This document shows, piece after piece, positions 23,450-31,284 of a stretch of 40,421 nt of DNA; position 1 is the first letter of the stretch, and the number at the start of each line of letters is the position of its first letter. The stretch is from contig JALOQK010000003.1 of NCBI GenBank assembly GCA_025453395.1, positions 146,711-187,131 of the forward strand, given 5' to 3'. This DNA comes from Candidatus Omnitrophota bacterium (GTDB taxonomy: Bacteria > Omnitrophota > Gorgyraeia > Gygaellales > Profunditerraquicolaceae). Under the pieces are notes generated by a model, which searched no databases, was not told the origin of the DNA, and saw only the letters and a program-made list of their open reading frames with translations. The position numbers were made by a program, and so were the translations under genes.

Positions 23450-24716
23450 TTTCTTTAGTTTTCATTAACGAAGCCAGCATCCCGCAATATATCCAAAATA
23501 GATAAAATGGCACAGTCCAGTATAAGGCATCGTAATTGGCCATGCTCAAAAGCATCCCGCAAATTGCTGTTAGCAAAAATAGAGCTATCTCCTTGTTTTC
23601 GTTATTCCCGCCAAATTTTAAAAACTTAAAACCCATCTTTAATAATCTTGCCATAAAAAGGATAAAGGTAAAAAAGCCCAATAACCCAGTTTCGCCTAAG
23701 ATAGAAAGGTACATATTGTCGGGGACCTTCCAATAATATGGAATCTTTTTTGTTGCGATGTAGTATCTGTCAAAGACATATCTAAAATTGCCTATACCTG
23801 CGCCTGTTAAGGGGTAATCCTTCAAGATGCTGGCAGTTGTAATAATCCTATTTATCCTGTGTTTGTAGGGCAGTATATTTGTCAGGCCCGATACCCTAAT
23901 TTTCCAAGAAGGAAACTGTCTTTTCGATAAGAAAGTAAAACAAGCTATCATTAACGCGAAAGCGATAATAATGAAAAAAACTGTATTTCTATTTTTCTTA
24001 TAATAAAAATACAAGATTGAAGTTACGGCACCCGCCAGAAAAATTATCAGAGTAAGCGTTAAAATAACTCCTATTGATATTAAGATAGCGCATAAAATTG
24101 CAAGTATCTTTATATAGCGTTTTTTTTCATTATAAATCAGGGAATATGCCGCCGGGATGCAGGCAATCAGGCATGTGCCTAAAGCCTGAGGCACTATTTG
24201 GGTTGATACGGCTCTGTGCTCTTTAATAAAGAAATTTTGATAAAATCCGTAATAATTTCTTAAATATAGGTTCTCGTAGATAATATTTTTACGAAAAATA
24301 GTTTCAATTATCGCGATAAAAGCCATAATGCTGGCCAAGATGCAGATGGTGATCATAAGCCGGCGCTTATTTTTTACTAATGGGAATCCATTCTTGAACA
24401 AATAATATATAATCGGGATTGGTACCGCATAACGGATATATTGATTTATTGCAATTTGTCTATTTTGGGCGAAGAAAACGCTTGATGTTACCATTAATAT
24501 GTACGCCCATAAAAATGTATCGGTTTTATCTAGGGGAATGGCCCTGCCCATTGCGCGATTAGCAAGAATAATAAAAGATAAGGCCGCAAATAAAGAAATA
24601 ATAATTAGATGCCCGTATTTACTTTGTATCGGCTCAACAAAAAAAGAAAGCCAGAGCGCCACAAGCAGGGCAAGGGCGCAAAACAAAAATTCAGACACTT
24701 TTTGCAGCTTTTTCAT
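23442..24716 (-). CDS. O-antigen ligase/polymerase-like membrane protein (first of tandem pair)
   Basis: 424 aa with about ten membrane helices. YPLTGAGIGNFRYVFDRYY and PDNMYLSILGETGLLGF are the Wzy_C family motifs; the ending ANYDALYWTVPFYLFWI parallels that of the next gene. It is first in the minus-strand operon. TTGCGG, 17 bases and TATAAT lie just upstream, with the -10 six bases from the ATG, so translation may begin on a leaderless message. Ligase versus polymerase cannot be decided from sequence by eye. Confidence 0.87.
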   Translation of the reverse strand: MKKLQKVSEFLFCALALLVALWLSFFVEPIQSKYGHLIIISLFAALSFIILANRAMGRAIPLDKTDTFLWAYILMVTSSVFFAQNRQIAINQYIRYAVPIPIIYYLFKNGFPLVKNKRRLMITICILASIMAFIAIIETIFRKNIIYENLYLRNYYGFYQNFFIKEHRAVSTQIVPQALGTCLIACIPAAYSLIYNEKKRYIKILAILCAILISIGVILTLTLIIFLAGAVTSILYFYYKKNRNTVFFIIIAFALMIACFTFLSKRQFPSWKIRVSGLTNILPYKHRINRIITTASILKDYPLTGAGIGNFRYVFDRYYIATKKIPYYWKVPDNMYLSILGETGLLGFFTFILFMARLLKMGFKFLKFGGNNENKEIALFLLTAICGMLLSMANYDALYWTVPFYLFWIYCGMLASLMKTKENV

Positions 24717-24722
24717 AGTTGT

Positions 24723-24751
24723 ATTATATTATGCCTACCGGTATCCCGCAA
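24723..24751 (-). promoter_or_regulatory. Promoter of the minus-strand glycan operon
   Basis: On the minus strand TTGCGG (24751-24746), 17 bases, TATAAT (24728-24723). The ATG at 24716 is six bases past the -10, implying a start with little or no leader. The remaining gap up to 24896 must hold the promoter of the peptide operon; TATAAC (24827-24832) is a candidate -10 but no good -35 partner is visible. Confidence 0.6.
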
Positions 24752-24896
24752 TTACTTTAAAAGTGTCAAGTTATCGTGCATATTTTCATTGTTTTTGCAT
24801 GTGGGTTATGTTAAACTTAAATGTAATATAACAGAGTATGGAATACAAATTATTTGATTTGTTTGAGTAATTTTTGTTGAGATTAGGGAGGGCGTT

Positions 24897-25079
24897 ATGA
24901 AAAAAAAGAAATGGGCGAGGCCACAGTTGATTGTAATAACCAGAGGAGATAGGCAGGAAATGGTTCTGCTTAAGTGTAAGACTTTTTCTGGCGGCTCAGG
25001 GACTGGCGCTTTTCATCCGGCGTGTCTGGGGGCTGATAAGGATTGTTGCGCGGGATGCTCGGATGTGATGGACAGCTAA
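24897..25079 (+). CDS. Putative RiPP precursor peptide 1
   Basis: 60 aa, after GGGAGGG. The leader KKWARPQLIVITRG then DRQEMVLLKCK (residues 4-28) aligns without gaps with two other small peptides at 27123 and 28504. The following tail is unrelated to theirs, Gly/Ser-rich, with Cys43, Cys50, Cys51 and Cys54, and ends in Ser60. Conserved leader plus variable Cys-bearing core is what a RiPP precursor looks like. It is the first gene of the operon and is separated by 89 bases from a radical SAM/SPASM gene. Thioether (Cys-alpha-carbon or Cys-beta-carbon) crosslinks are the likely type of product, by analogy with SPASM maturases of Cys-rich peptides; this is inference. Confidence 0.82.
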   Translation: MKKKKWARPQLIVITRGDRQEMVLLKCKTFSGGSGTGAFHPACLGADKDCCAGCSDVMDS

Positions 25080-25168
25080 CCTTAACCCTTGCCCCCTTGG
25101 ATTTTTGATAAATAAGTAGGGAATAGATACTTTCCAATCCAGTCCTTTCTAAGAAGAGATTTTTATAG

Positions 25169-27133
25169 ATGTTAAAAGATTACTCAACATTAAAGAAAGT
25201 AAGAAATTTACCCCGCCTGCCATTAGAAGGCAATATTGATTTTACTTACCGCTGCAATAATAATTGCCGGCATTGCTGGTTGCGTATACCTGCTGATGCA
25301 GCAGAGAAAAAAGAAGAACTCACCTTTACTGAAATAAGAAAGATTGTTGATGAAGCAAGAAAGTTAGGTTGCCGCAAGTGGTTTATTTCCGGAGGCGAAC
25401 CCATGCTTAGGCCGGATTTTGCGGAAATATTTGATTATCTTACCCGCGGCTCTGTTTCGTATTCCCTTAATACAAATGGTGCTTTAATCACTCCGGTTAT
25501 CGCAGGGCTTATGAAACGTAAAGGCTCTAAGATGGTGGCTTTGTATGGAGCCACTGCTAAAGTCCACGACTATATTACCCGTAATCCCGGATCCTTCGAG
25601 GCAACCATACGCGGATTTTATTATCTAAAGGAAGCTGGCACAGGTTTTACAGTCCAACTAATTCCAATGAAGGATAATTATCATCAGCTTCAGGAAATGA
25701 TAAAATTAGCTGAATCTTTGAGCAAGCACTGGAGAATCGGATCGGCATGGCTTTTTTTATCTGCCTGCGGCAGCGTGGAAAGAAACAAGGAAATAATACG
25801 CCAGAGGCTTGCGCCAAAAGAGGTAATTGAGCTGGATAAGCCGGATTTATCGTATGAAGAATCAAGCAGGGATTTACCTGTTCAAAATTGCAGCGCTGGA
25901 AACAAAAAATACCTGCTTTCCTCTTGCATAAAAACAAGGAATGATTTTCATATTGACCCTTACGGTAAAATGACCTTTTGTTCTTTTATTAAAGATCCTG
26001 CCTTGCGTTATGATTTAAGAAAAGGGAGTTTTCAAGAAGGCTGGGATAATTTTATCCCCTCTTTAGCTAACAAAATCAAGATTACCAAAGAATATAAAGA
26101 GCATTGCGGTTCCTGCGCGCTGCGTAAACACTGCCGCATTTGCCCGGTATATGCTTATTTAGAGCATCGCAAGTTTTCTGCCAAAATAGACTATCTCTGT
26201 GCCGTGGCAAAAGAAAATAATAAATTTAAAGAAAATTGGCAAGAAAAACACAGACGATATTATAAGATTGCCGGCATAACCATTCAGGTAGAATCTGATT
26301 TACCGATGGAAGAAAATACCTTTCATCCTAAATTTAAACATTTCGAAGTTGCCGGGCCCGGAGAAGATACTGTCCGCATAAGACATCATTTTTCTCTGCC
26401 GGATTTAGAGGGAAAAGATTTGGGAAAAGAATTATACCGCAAGCCGCCGTGGGCAATTTATAAAAATAATGGTTCTTGGATATATTTAGGTATTTCCCCG
26501 ATACTGGAAGATAAGCAGTTGCATCGGACGGTGGTTTTTAATTCTACTCACACTCGTGCCAGAATTTATAATGATAAGGAAGATGTCTTTCGCAAAGGTA
26601 ACTTGTATTCGCTAACACTGTTTCCTACTGACCAGATTCTCTTAGCCCGGCTTTTGGCAGATAGACAGGGTTGTTTCTTGCATTCCTGCGGAGTCAATCT
26701 TGACGGAAGGGGGCTGCTTTTTGCCGGTCATTCTAGCGCGGGAAAATCTACAATGGCTCAGATGTTAAAAGGAAAAGCCGAAATACTTTGTGATGATCGG
26801 ATTATAGTCAGAAAGCAAAAGTCGGAATTTAAAATCTATGGAACCTGGAGCCATGGAGATGTGCCTGATATCTCTAATGCTTCGACTGCTCTACAAGCAA
26901 TAATGTTTCTTGAGAAATTTGAGGATAATCAGCTTATTCTTATTAATAATAAGATGGAAATAGTTAAAAGATTATTGAGTTGTCTTATTAAGCCATTCCT
27001 TACTGTTGACTGGTGGGAGAAAACTCTTCCTTTAATTGAGAATATTGCTCAGAAAGTACCCTGCTATATATTGAGGTTTAATAAAAACGGTAAAGTTGTA
27101 GAGCTTTTAAGAGGAGGGCTGTATGGCCGATAA
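25169..27133 (+). CDS. Radical SAM/SPASM peptide maturase fused to HPr-kinase-like domain
   Basis: 654 aa. Residues 1-360 are radical SAM/SPASM: YRCNNNCRHCW with C29, C33, C36, ISGGEP for SAM, and a SPASM part with CSF, then CGSC, CRICP and YLC cysteines. Residues about 370-654 resemble HPr kinase/phosphorylase: LFAGHSSAGKST (about 518-529) is the P-loop, and CDDR (near 545) the acidic motif. The first part should crosslink the precursor; the second may phosphorylate a Ser on it, as HprK homologues do in paeninodin-type lasso peptide loci. Precursor 1 is just upstream, and precursor 2 starts within its last codons. No frame break is seen at the domain junction. Confidence 0.87.
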   Translation: MLKDYSTLKKVRNLPRLPLEGNIDFTYRCNNNCRHCWLRIPADAAEKKEELTFTEIRKIVDEARKLGCRKWFISGGEPMLRPDFAEIFDYLTRGSVSYSLNTNGALITPVIAGLMKRKGSKMVALYGATAKVHDYITRNPGSFEATIRGFYYLKEAGTGFTVQLIPMKDNYHQLQEMIKLAESLSKHWRIGSAWLFLSACGSVERNKEIIRQRLAPKEVIELDKPDLSYEESSRDLPVQNCSAGNKKYLLSSCIKTRNDFHIDPYGKMTFCSFIKDPALRYDLRKGSFQEGWDNFIPSLANKIKITKEYKEHCGSCALRKHCRICPVYAYLEHRKFSAKIDYLCAVAKENNKFKENWQEKHRRYYKIAGITIQVESDLPMEENTFHPKFKHFEVAGPGEDTVRIRHHFSLPDLEGKDLGKELYRKPPWAIYKNNGSWIYLGISPILEDKQLHRTVVFNSTHTRARIYNDKEDVFRKGNLYSLTLFPTDQILLARLLADRQGCFLHSCGVNLDGRGLLFAGHSSAGKSTMAQMLKGKAEILCDDRIIVRKQKSEFKIYGTWSHGDVPDISNASTALQAIMFLEKFEDNQLILINNKMEIVKRLLSCLIKPFLTVDWWEKTLPLIENIAQKVPCYILRFNKNGKVVELLRGGLYGR

Positions 27134-27296
27134 GAAAAAGAAATGGGCTGTTCCTCAGTTGATTGTTTTAACTAGGGGCAGAGCAGAAGAAAGGGTATTG
27201 TTAGTTTGTAAAAATCCGCCTAGCTCTTATGGAATGGCGGATGGTTCATGTAAAAAAGGAGGTGTTTATTTCTGTTCTGAAGATGGCTCCTCTTAG
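27123..27296 (+). CDS. Putative RiPP precursor peptide 2
   Basis: 57 aa, with GAGGAGGG (27111-27118) before ATG 27123; it overlaps the end of the maturase gene by 11 bases. Leader KKWAVPQLIVLTRG then RAEERVLLVCK (residues 6-30) matches precursors 1 and 3 at the same spacing. The tail has Cys43 and Cys51 among Gly, Ser, Lys and Tyr, and ends in Ser-Ser. Only two tail Cys, versus four in the other two peptides, suggests a smaller number of crosslinks. A second radical SAM gene begins seven bases after its stop. Confidence 0.82.
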   Translation: MADKKKKWAVPQLIVLTRGRAEERVLLVCKNPPSSYGMADGSCKKGGVYFCSEDGSS

Positions 27297-27303
27297 TTCA
27301 ATT

Positions 27304-28500
27304 ATGCAATACAGAAGTGCTTCTTTATCCCGCGGCTCTTATGTTGTAAGAAAAGATTTGAAGCAGGCTCATATTTGGCATAAATCAAAACTATTTTTAT
27401 ATCAGCTGGATATCGAATTGACAGAGCGTTGCAATAATAATTGCGTCCATTGCTGTATAAATCTGCCCGCCGGTGATTTAGAGGCAAAGAACAAAGAGCT
27501 TTCTACCGAAGAAGTCAAGAATATCCTTAAAGAAGCAGTTTCGCTGGGATGTTTGAGCGCAAGGTTTACCGGAGGCGAGCCGCTTTTAAGGGAAGATTTT
27601 GAAGAGTTGTATATTTTTGCGCGAAAACTGGGCTTAAAAGTCTTACTTTTTACAAACGCTACTTTAATTAACCAGCGTTTGGCGGATTTATTTTCGCGCA
27701 TTCCTCCGCTAGAGAGAATTGAGGTTACGCTTTATGGGATGAAAAAGCAATCTTATGAGGCAGTAACGCGCGTTCTAGGCTCATTTGAAGCGGCATGGCG
27801 CGGGATCCGCTTATTATTAGAGAAAAAAATACCTTTTATGGTCAAAGGCGCGCTCTTGCCGTATAATAAAGGCGAAATAGATGAATTTGAAGCTTGGGCA
27901 GCGAAAATTCCTTGGATGGATAGGCCGCCGTCATATTCTATGTTTTTTGATTTGCGCTGCCGGCGTGATGGCATGAAGAATAAATTAATAAAAAATCTAA
28001 GAGTAAGCCCCGAAGCCGGGTTAAAAATTCTTAACCGTAGAAAAGGTAAATACATAAAAGAAATGAAAGAGTTTTGCGCAAAATTTATCCGGCCTCCCGC
28101 AGATAAACTTTTTTCTTGCGGTTCTGGTAAAGGCGGAGGCTGCGTGGATGCTTACGGAAATTTTCAGCCCTGCATGTTATTAAGGCACCCGGATTACGTT
28201 TATGATTTAAGGAAGGGCTCTTTGAAAGATGCATTAGAGAATTTCTTCCCCAAGTTAAGGGAAATAAAAGCAACCAATTCTGATTATTTAAATCGCTGTG
28301 CGAAATGTTTTTTAAAAGGTTTGTGTGAACAATGTCCGGCAAAATCCTGGGCTGAGCATGGCACGCTGGATACGCCAGTGGAATATCTTTGCGAAGTTGC
28401 CCACGCGCAGGCTGAATTTTTAGGGTTGATAAAAGAAAATGAGAAAGCTTGGGAAGTTGCTGACTGGCAAGAGAGGATTGATAGATTTAGCGGGAGGTAA
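27304..28500 (+). CDS. Radical SAM/SPASM peptide maturase 2
   Basis: 398 aa from ATG 27304, the first start after the precursor 2 stop; an in-frame ATG at 27283 would overlap the precursor, and the frame is open back to 27229, so the start is uncertain. ERCNNNCVHCC gives C43, C47, C50; FTGGEP follows. The C-terminal SPASM part has CGSGKGGGC, CMLL, then CAKCFLKGLCEQCPA and YLCE cysteines. It is a paralogue of the maturases at 25169 and 30149 (same RCNNNC-x-HC and same Cys order). It probably matures precursor 2 or 3, which flank it closely on both sides. Confidence 0.88.
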   Translation: MQYRSASLSRGSYVVRKDLKQAHIWHKSKLFLYQLDIELTERCNNNCVHCCINLPAGDLEAKNKELSTEEVKNILKEAVSLGCLSARFTGGEPLLREDFEELYIFARKLGLKVLLFTNATLINQRLADLFSRIPPLERIEVTLYGMKKQSYEAVTRVLGSFEAAWRGIRLLLEKKIPFMVKGALLPYNKGEIDEFEAWAAKIPWMDRPPSYSMFFDLRCRRDGMKNKLIKNLRVSPEAGLKILNRRKGKYIKEMKEFCAKFIRPPADKLFSCGSGKGGGCVDAYGNFQPCMLLRHPDYVYDLRKGSLKDALENFFPKLREIKATNSDYLNRCAKCFLKGLCEQCPAKSWAEHGTLDTPVEYLCEVAHAQAEFLGLIKENEKAWEVADWQERIDRFSGR

Positions 28501-28503
28501 AAA

Positions 28504-28677
28504 ATGAAGCAAAAGAAATGGGCGAAGCCGAAGTTGACAGTATTAGTCAGAGGTTGTAATAATGAAAAGGTATTATTTGTCTGTAAGGTAGGTGGTGCAG
28601 GCCCAGATATTGGCCAGTGTGGATGCGAGACAAATGCTTCTGGTTGTCCGAAATGCAGCTTAAATATTGGCTCTTAA
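28504..28677 (+). CDS. Putative RiPP precursor peptide 3
   Basis: 57 aa, three bases after the maturase stop, with GGGAGG (28491-28496) upstream. Leader KKWAKPKLTVLVRG then CNNEKVLFVCK (residues 4-28) aligns with the other two precursors with no gaps. The tail carries Cys39, Cys41, Cys48 and Cys51 and ends GS. An additional Cys18 sits inside the leader. Two small hairpins (28679-28694 and 28700-28717) follow the stop before the PqqD-like gene; they could stabilise the upstream message so that precursor is made in excess. Confidence 0.82.
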   Translation: MKQKKWAKPKLTVLVRGCNNEKVLFVCKVGGAGPDIGQCGCETNASGCPKCSLNIGS

Positions 28678-28678
28678 T

Positions 28679-28717
28679 CAATCCTTAGGGATTGTGTGGT
28701 AATTCTAGCTCGAATTA
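28679..28717 (+). promoter_or_regulatory. Twin hairpins between precursor 3 and pqqD-like gene
   Basis: CAATCC-TTAG-GGATTG (28679-28694) and TAATTC-TAGCTC-GAATTA (28700-28717). Short stems without T-runs; possible processing or stability elements between a highly needed peptide and downstream enzyme genes. GGAGG of the next gene follows. Confidence 0.35.
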
Positions 28718-28730
28718 ACAGGAGGAAATA

Positions 28731-29033
28731 ATGAAAATAAGCGTAAGCTTTGATAAAAGCTACAAACCATCCGAAGATGTGGTGGCGCGCCAGGTGCAGG
28801 GAGAATTCATAATTATCCCCATAACCAGCGGAGTAGGGGATGAAGAAGACGCAATATTTACGCTCAATGAGACCGGAAAGGCTGTCTGGGATAAATTAGA
28901 CGGTAAAAAGACCTTAAAAAGCATAATAAATGAACTTGTTAAAGAATTTGATGCCCCTCTTGAAGAAATAGAAAAAGATATTTTAGGAATAACGAGTGAG
29001 TTGTTAAAGAAAAAAATGTTGGTTGAGGCTTAA
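28731..29033 (+). CDS. PqqD-like RiPP recognition protein
   Basis: 100 aa, with ACAGGAGG upstream. Early beta strands (KPSEDVVARQVQGEFIIIPI), then FTLNETGKAVWDKLDGKKTL and two helices ending in ELLKKKMLVEA, are the PqqD fold: N-terminal strands and a winged helix. PqqD-like domains (RiPP recognition elements) hold the leader peptide and present it to the radical SAM enzyme. As one free-standing copy in a locus with three precursors, it probably serves all of them through their common leader. It sits directly after precursor 3. Confidence 0.92.
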   Translation: MKISVSFDKSYKPSEDVVARQVQGEFIIIPITSGVGDEEDAIFTLNETGKAVWDKLDGKKTLKSIINELVKEFDAPLEEIEKDILGITSELLKKKMLVEA

Positions 29034-29037
29034 TGAA

Positions 29038-30144
29038 GTGGCTTGTAAAAACTTTTGCTACCAGGAATTCTGCGCACAGATTTATCAATATGCTCCTGTT
29101 TGCGACGATATAGATAAGAAAAATATCATTTCTTCGTCTTCCTATCCAAATAATCCGTGGGAAACTGGTTTAGTTCTACAAATGTTTGAATTAGGCAGAT
29201 TATTTGTAGAAAAGAAGATGGTTAAATTTTCTCCTGAAGGGGCCTGCATGTATCCTTGCATTCGGCCGAAAGATATTTTACACATTGAGCCCAAAAGCGT
29301 AAGCGAAATTAGAGTTGGAGATATCGCGGTTTACCGTAAGGCAGGCCGATTATTTGCTCATCGCACGATTGCCAAAGGAAATAACGAGGGCCAAGATTAT
29401 ATTATTACCCGTCCGGATACCGCTTATTCCGGAAATGACGGAGCCAGTTTTGAACAGGATATTTTAGGAATAGTTAGCCGCATTCAAAGGCGAGGGGAAA
29501 CTTTAAATACTGTAAAAAAAGATTACCCTTTTGTAAAACGGTTTTTCTTTAATCTTTACCTTAAGCATTATTACTTTAAGCAATATCTGTGGCGTAAAAT
29601 AATTGATTTTATCAGTTATATACAACAGTATAAAGCTTACCGCTGGTTTGCCAGGTTTTTATTCATAAAGTCAAGCAAAGAAGTCCAATTTTCTTTGCAG
29701 GCGCCCATTAGCCCTAAAGCAAACAGCAAATTTTATAAGGAATTCTCTAAAACGGAACTTTTGGAATCTTTAAGCGGAGAGTTTCCTGTTTCGAAGTGGA
29801 CGATTGCGTTAGAGATAAATTCAAAGCCGGCAGGTTATTTATCATTTGTTTTTAAACCTAAAGATTGCCCGTTTTCCGGCTGGTGGCTTTATGAATATAA
29901 GTTAAGGCTTAGATACAGAAGGACTAACTTAGAAGAAAAGCTTTTGCGAGAAGCGGATGATTTGTTTAAGCAGGCTGGCGCAACAGGGATATCCGTAAGC
30001 GTTCTTAAAGGCATGAATTTAGAGAAAAAGATTTTAAAGAACTTGGGGTTTAGAGAAATATCAACGCAAAAAGAAGTTTTCTTTAAAAATAAAGAGCCTG
30101 TTGAGCGCCTGATAATGAAAAAAGAAATTGGATCAAAGATTTAA
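29038..30144 (+). CDS. S26 signal-peptidase-like domain fused to GNAT-like domain
   Basis: 368 aa from GTG 29038 (TGAGG nine bases upstream); the frame is open back to TTG 29023. EGACMYPCIRPKDIL (from residue 67) corresponds to the G-x-SM-x-P nucleophile motif of S24/S26 peptidases, but with Cys70 where Ser is usual. VGDIAVYRKAGRLFAHRTI supplies the GDI strand and a His (108) like the ER/archaeal type, and ITRPDTAYSGND the later acidic motif. Residues about 230-360 look like a GNAT acetyltransferase (YEYKLRLRYRRTNLEEKLL, then KNLGFRE). A role in leader removal or peptide acylation is possible. The first 50 residues contain four Cys and are unrecognised. Confidence 0.72.
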   Translation: MACKNFCYQEFCAQIYQYAPVCDDIDKKNIISSSSYPNNPWETGLVLQMFELGRLFVEKKMVKFSPEGACMYPCIRPKDILHIEPKSVSEIRVGDIAVYRKAGRLFAHRTIAKGNNEGQDYIITRPDTAYSGNDGASFEQDILGIVSRIQRRGETLNTVKKDYPFVKRFFFNLYLKHYYFKQYLWRKIIDFISYIQQYKAYRWFARFLFIKSSKEVQFSLQAPISPKANSKFYKEFSKTELLESLSGEFPVSKWTIALEINSKPAGYLSFVFKPKDCPFSGWWLYEYKLRLRYRRTNLEEKLLREADDLFKQAGATGISVSVLKGMNLEKKILKNLGFREISTQKEVFFKNKEPVERLIMKKEIGSKI

Positions 30145-30148
30145 TTCT

Positions 30149-31276
30149 ATGAAAGATAAATTTATTTCCAAAATTCCTTTGCCTAAATTTAAGCTTTGGG
30201 ATAAGTTTAAGGACGCAGATAGAAAACTGGTTTCTTTTGATCTGGAAATCACTGCCCGCTGTAACAACAATTGCAGGCATTGCTATGTAAATTTATCTTG
30301 TCAAGACAGCAAGGCAAAATCGCGCGAACTTACCCTTGTACAAATAAAACATATAATTGACCAAGCCGCGGATTTAGGTGCCCTTTGGTGCCTTATTACC
30401 GGAGGAGAGCCTTTTTTAAGAAAAGATTTCTTTGATATTTATTTGTACATAAAGAAAAAAGGGCTTTTGGTCTCGGTTTTTACCAATGCCACTTTAATCA
30501 ATGAGAAGCATATAGATTTCTTCAAGAAATATCCTCCCAGAGATATTGAGGTTACTGTTTATGGGGTTACTAAAGAGGTGTATGAGCGCGTTACTAGGAT
30601 CCCGGGGTCTTTTAAAGCTTTTAGGCGGGGGCTGGATTCTTTATTGAAAAATAAAATACCAGTGCGGCTTAAGGCCATGGCGCTTCGTTCAAATGTTAAA
30701 CAGCTGCCGCAAATCGCGCGATTCTGCCGCCAGAAAACCAAAGATTATTTTCGTTTTGATCCGTTATTGCATCTTCGTTTCGACAGGAATCAAAAAAGGA
30801 ACGAAGAAATTAAATCTGAACGCTTGTTACCAGCAGAAATCGTAGCAATTGAGAAAGCGGACTCCGAGCGCTCGCAGGCATTACAAAAAAGCTGCGATAA
30901 ATTTATTATCCCGGAATTATCCCATACCGGATGCAACCATCTTTTTCACTGCGGAAGCGGCAATGGGAGTTTTTATGTCAGTTTTGACGGGTATTTTAAA
31001 TTATGCTCTTCACTTAATCATCCCGATTGTATGTATGACTTAAAAAAAGGATCTTTGGAGCAGGCTTACAATAAATTCGCGCTTAAAGTGCGGGATATGC
31101 GTTCAAATAACCCGGAGTTTCTTGAGAAATGCCGTAAGTGTGAACTTGTCAATCTTTGTCTCTGGTGCCCGGCGCATGCTTATCTTGAAACCGGCAAACT
31201 GGATACGCCGGTTGAGTATTTCTGCGAGGTAGCCCACCAGCGCGCAGAGCCATTATTAAATAACAGATTAAAGTGA
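30149..31276 (+). CDS. Radical SAM/SPASM peptide maturase 3
   Basis: 375 aa from ATG 30149, just after the S26/GNAT stop. ARCNNNCRHCY gives C38, C42, C45; ITGGEP follows. The SPASM end (CGSGNGS, CSSL, CRKCELVNLCLWCPA, EYFCE) mirrors maturase 2 closely, including the HPD-x-x-YDL-x-KGSL segment. No precursor gene lies right beside it, so it may act on one of the three upstream peptides, perhaps as a second step. The following GT2 gene starts within or a few bases after its stop. Confidence 0.88.
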   Translation: MKDKFISKIPLPKFKLWDKFKDADRKLVSFDLEITARCNNNCRHCYVNLSCQDSKAKSRELTLVQIKHIIDQAADLGALWCLITGGEPFLRKDFFDIYLYIKKKGLLVSVFTNATLINEKHIDFFKKYPPRDIEVTVYGVTKEVYERVTRIPGSFKAFRRGLDSLLKNKIPVRLKAMALRSNVKQLPQIARFCRQKTKDYFRFDPLLHLRFDRNQKRNEEIKSERLLPAEIVAIEKADSERSQALQKSCDKFIIPELSHTGCNHLFHCGSGNGSFYVSFDGYFKLCSSLNHPDCMYDLKKGSLEQAYNKFALKVRDMRSNNPEFLEKCRKCELVNLCLWCPAHAYLETGKLDTPVEYFCEVAHQRAEPLLNNRLK

Positions 31277-31284
31277 GTATAAAT

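Noticed and set aside
27229-27303. Extended N-terminus of maturase 2 from ATG 27229
   Set aside because: Would overlap most of precursor 2, and the extra residues match nothing in its paralogues.
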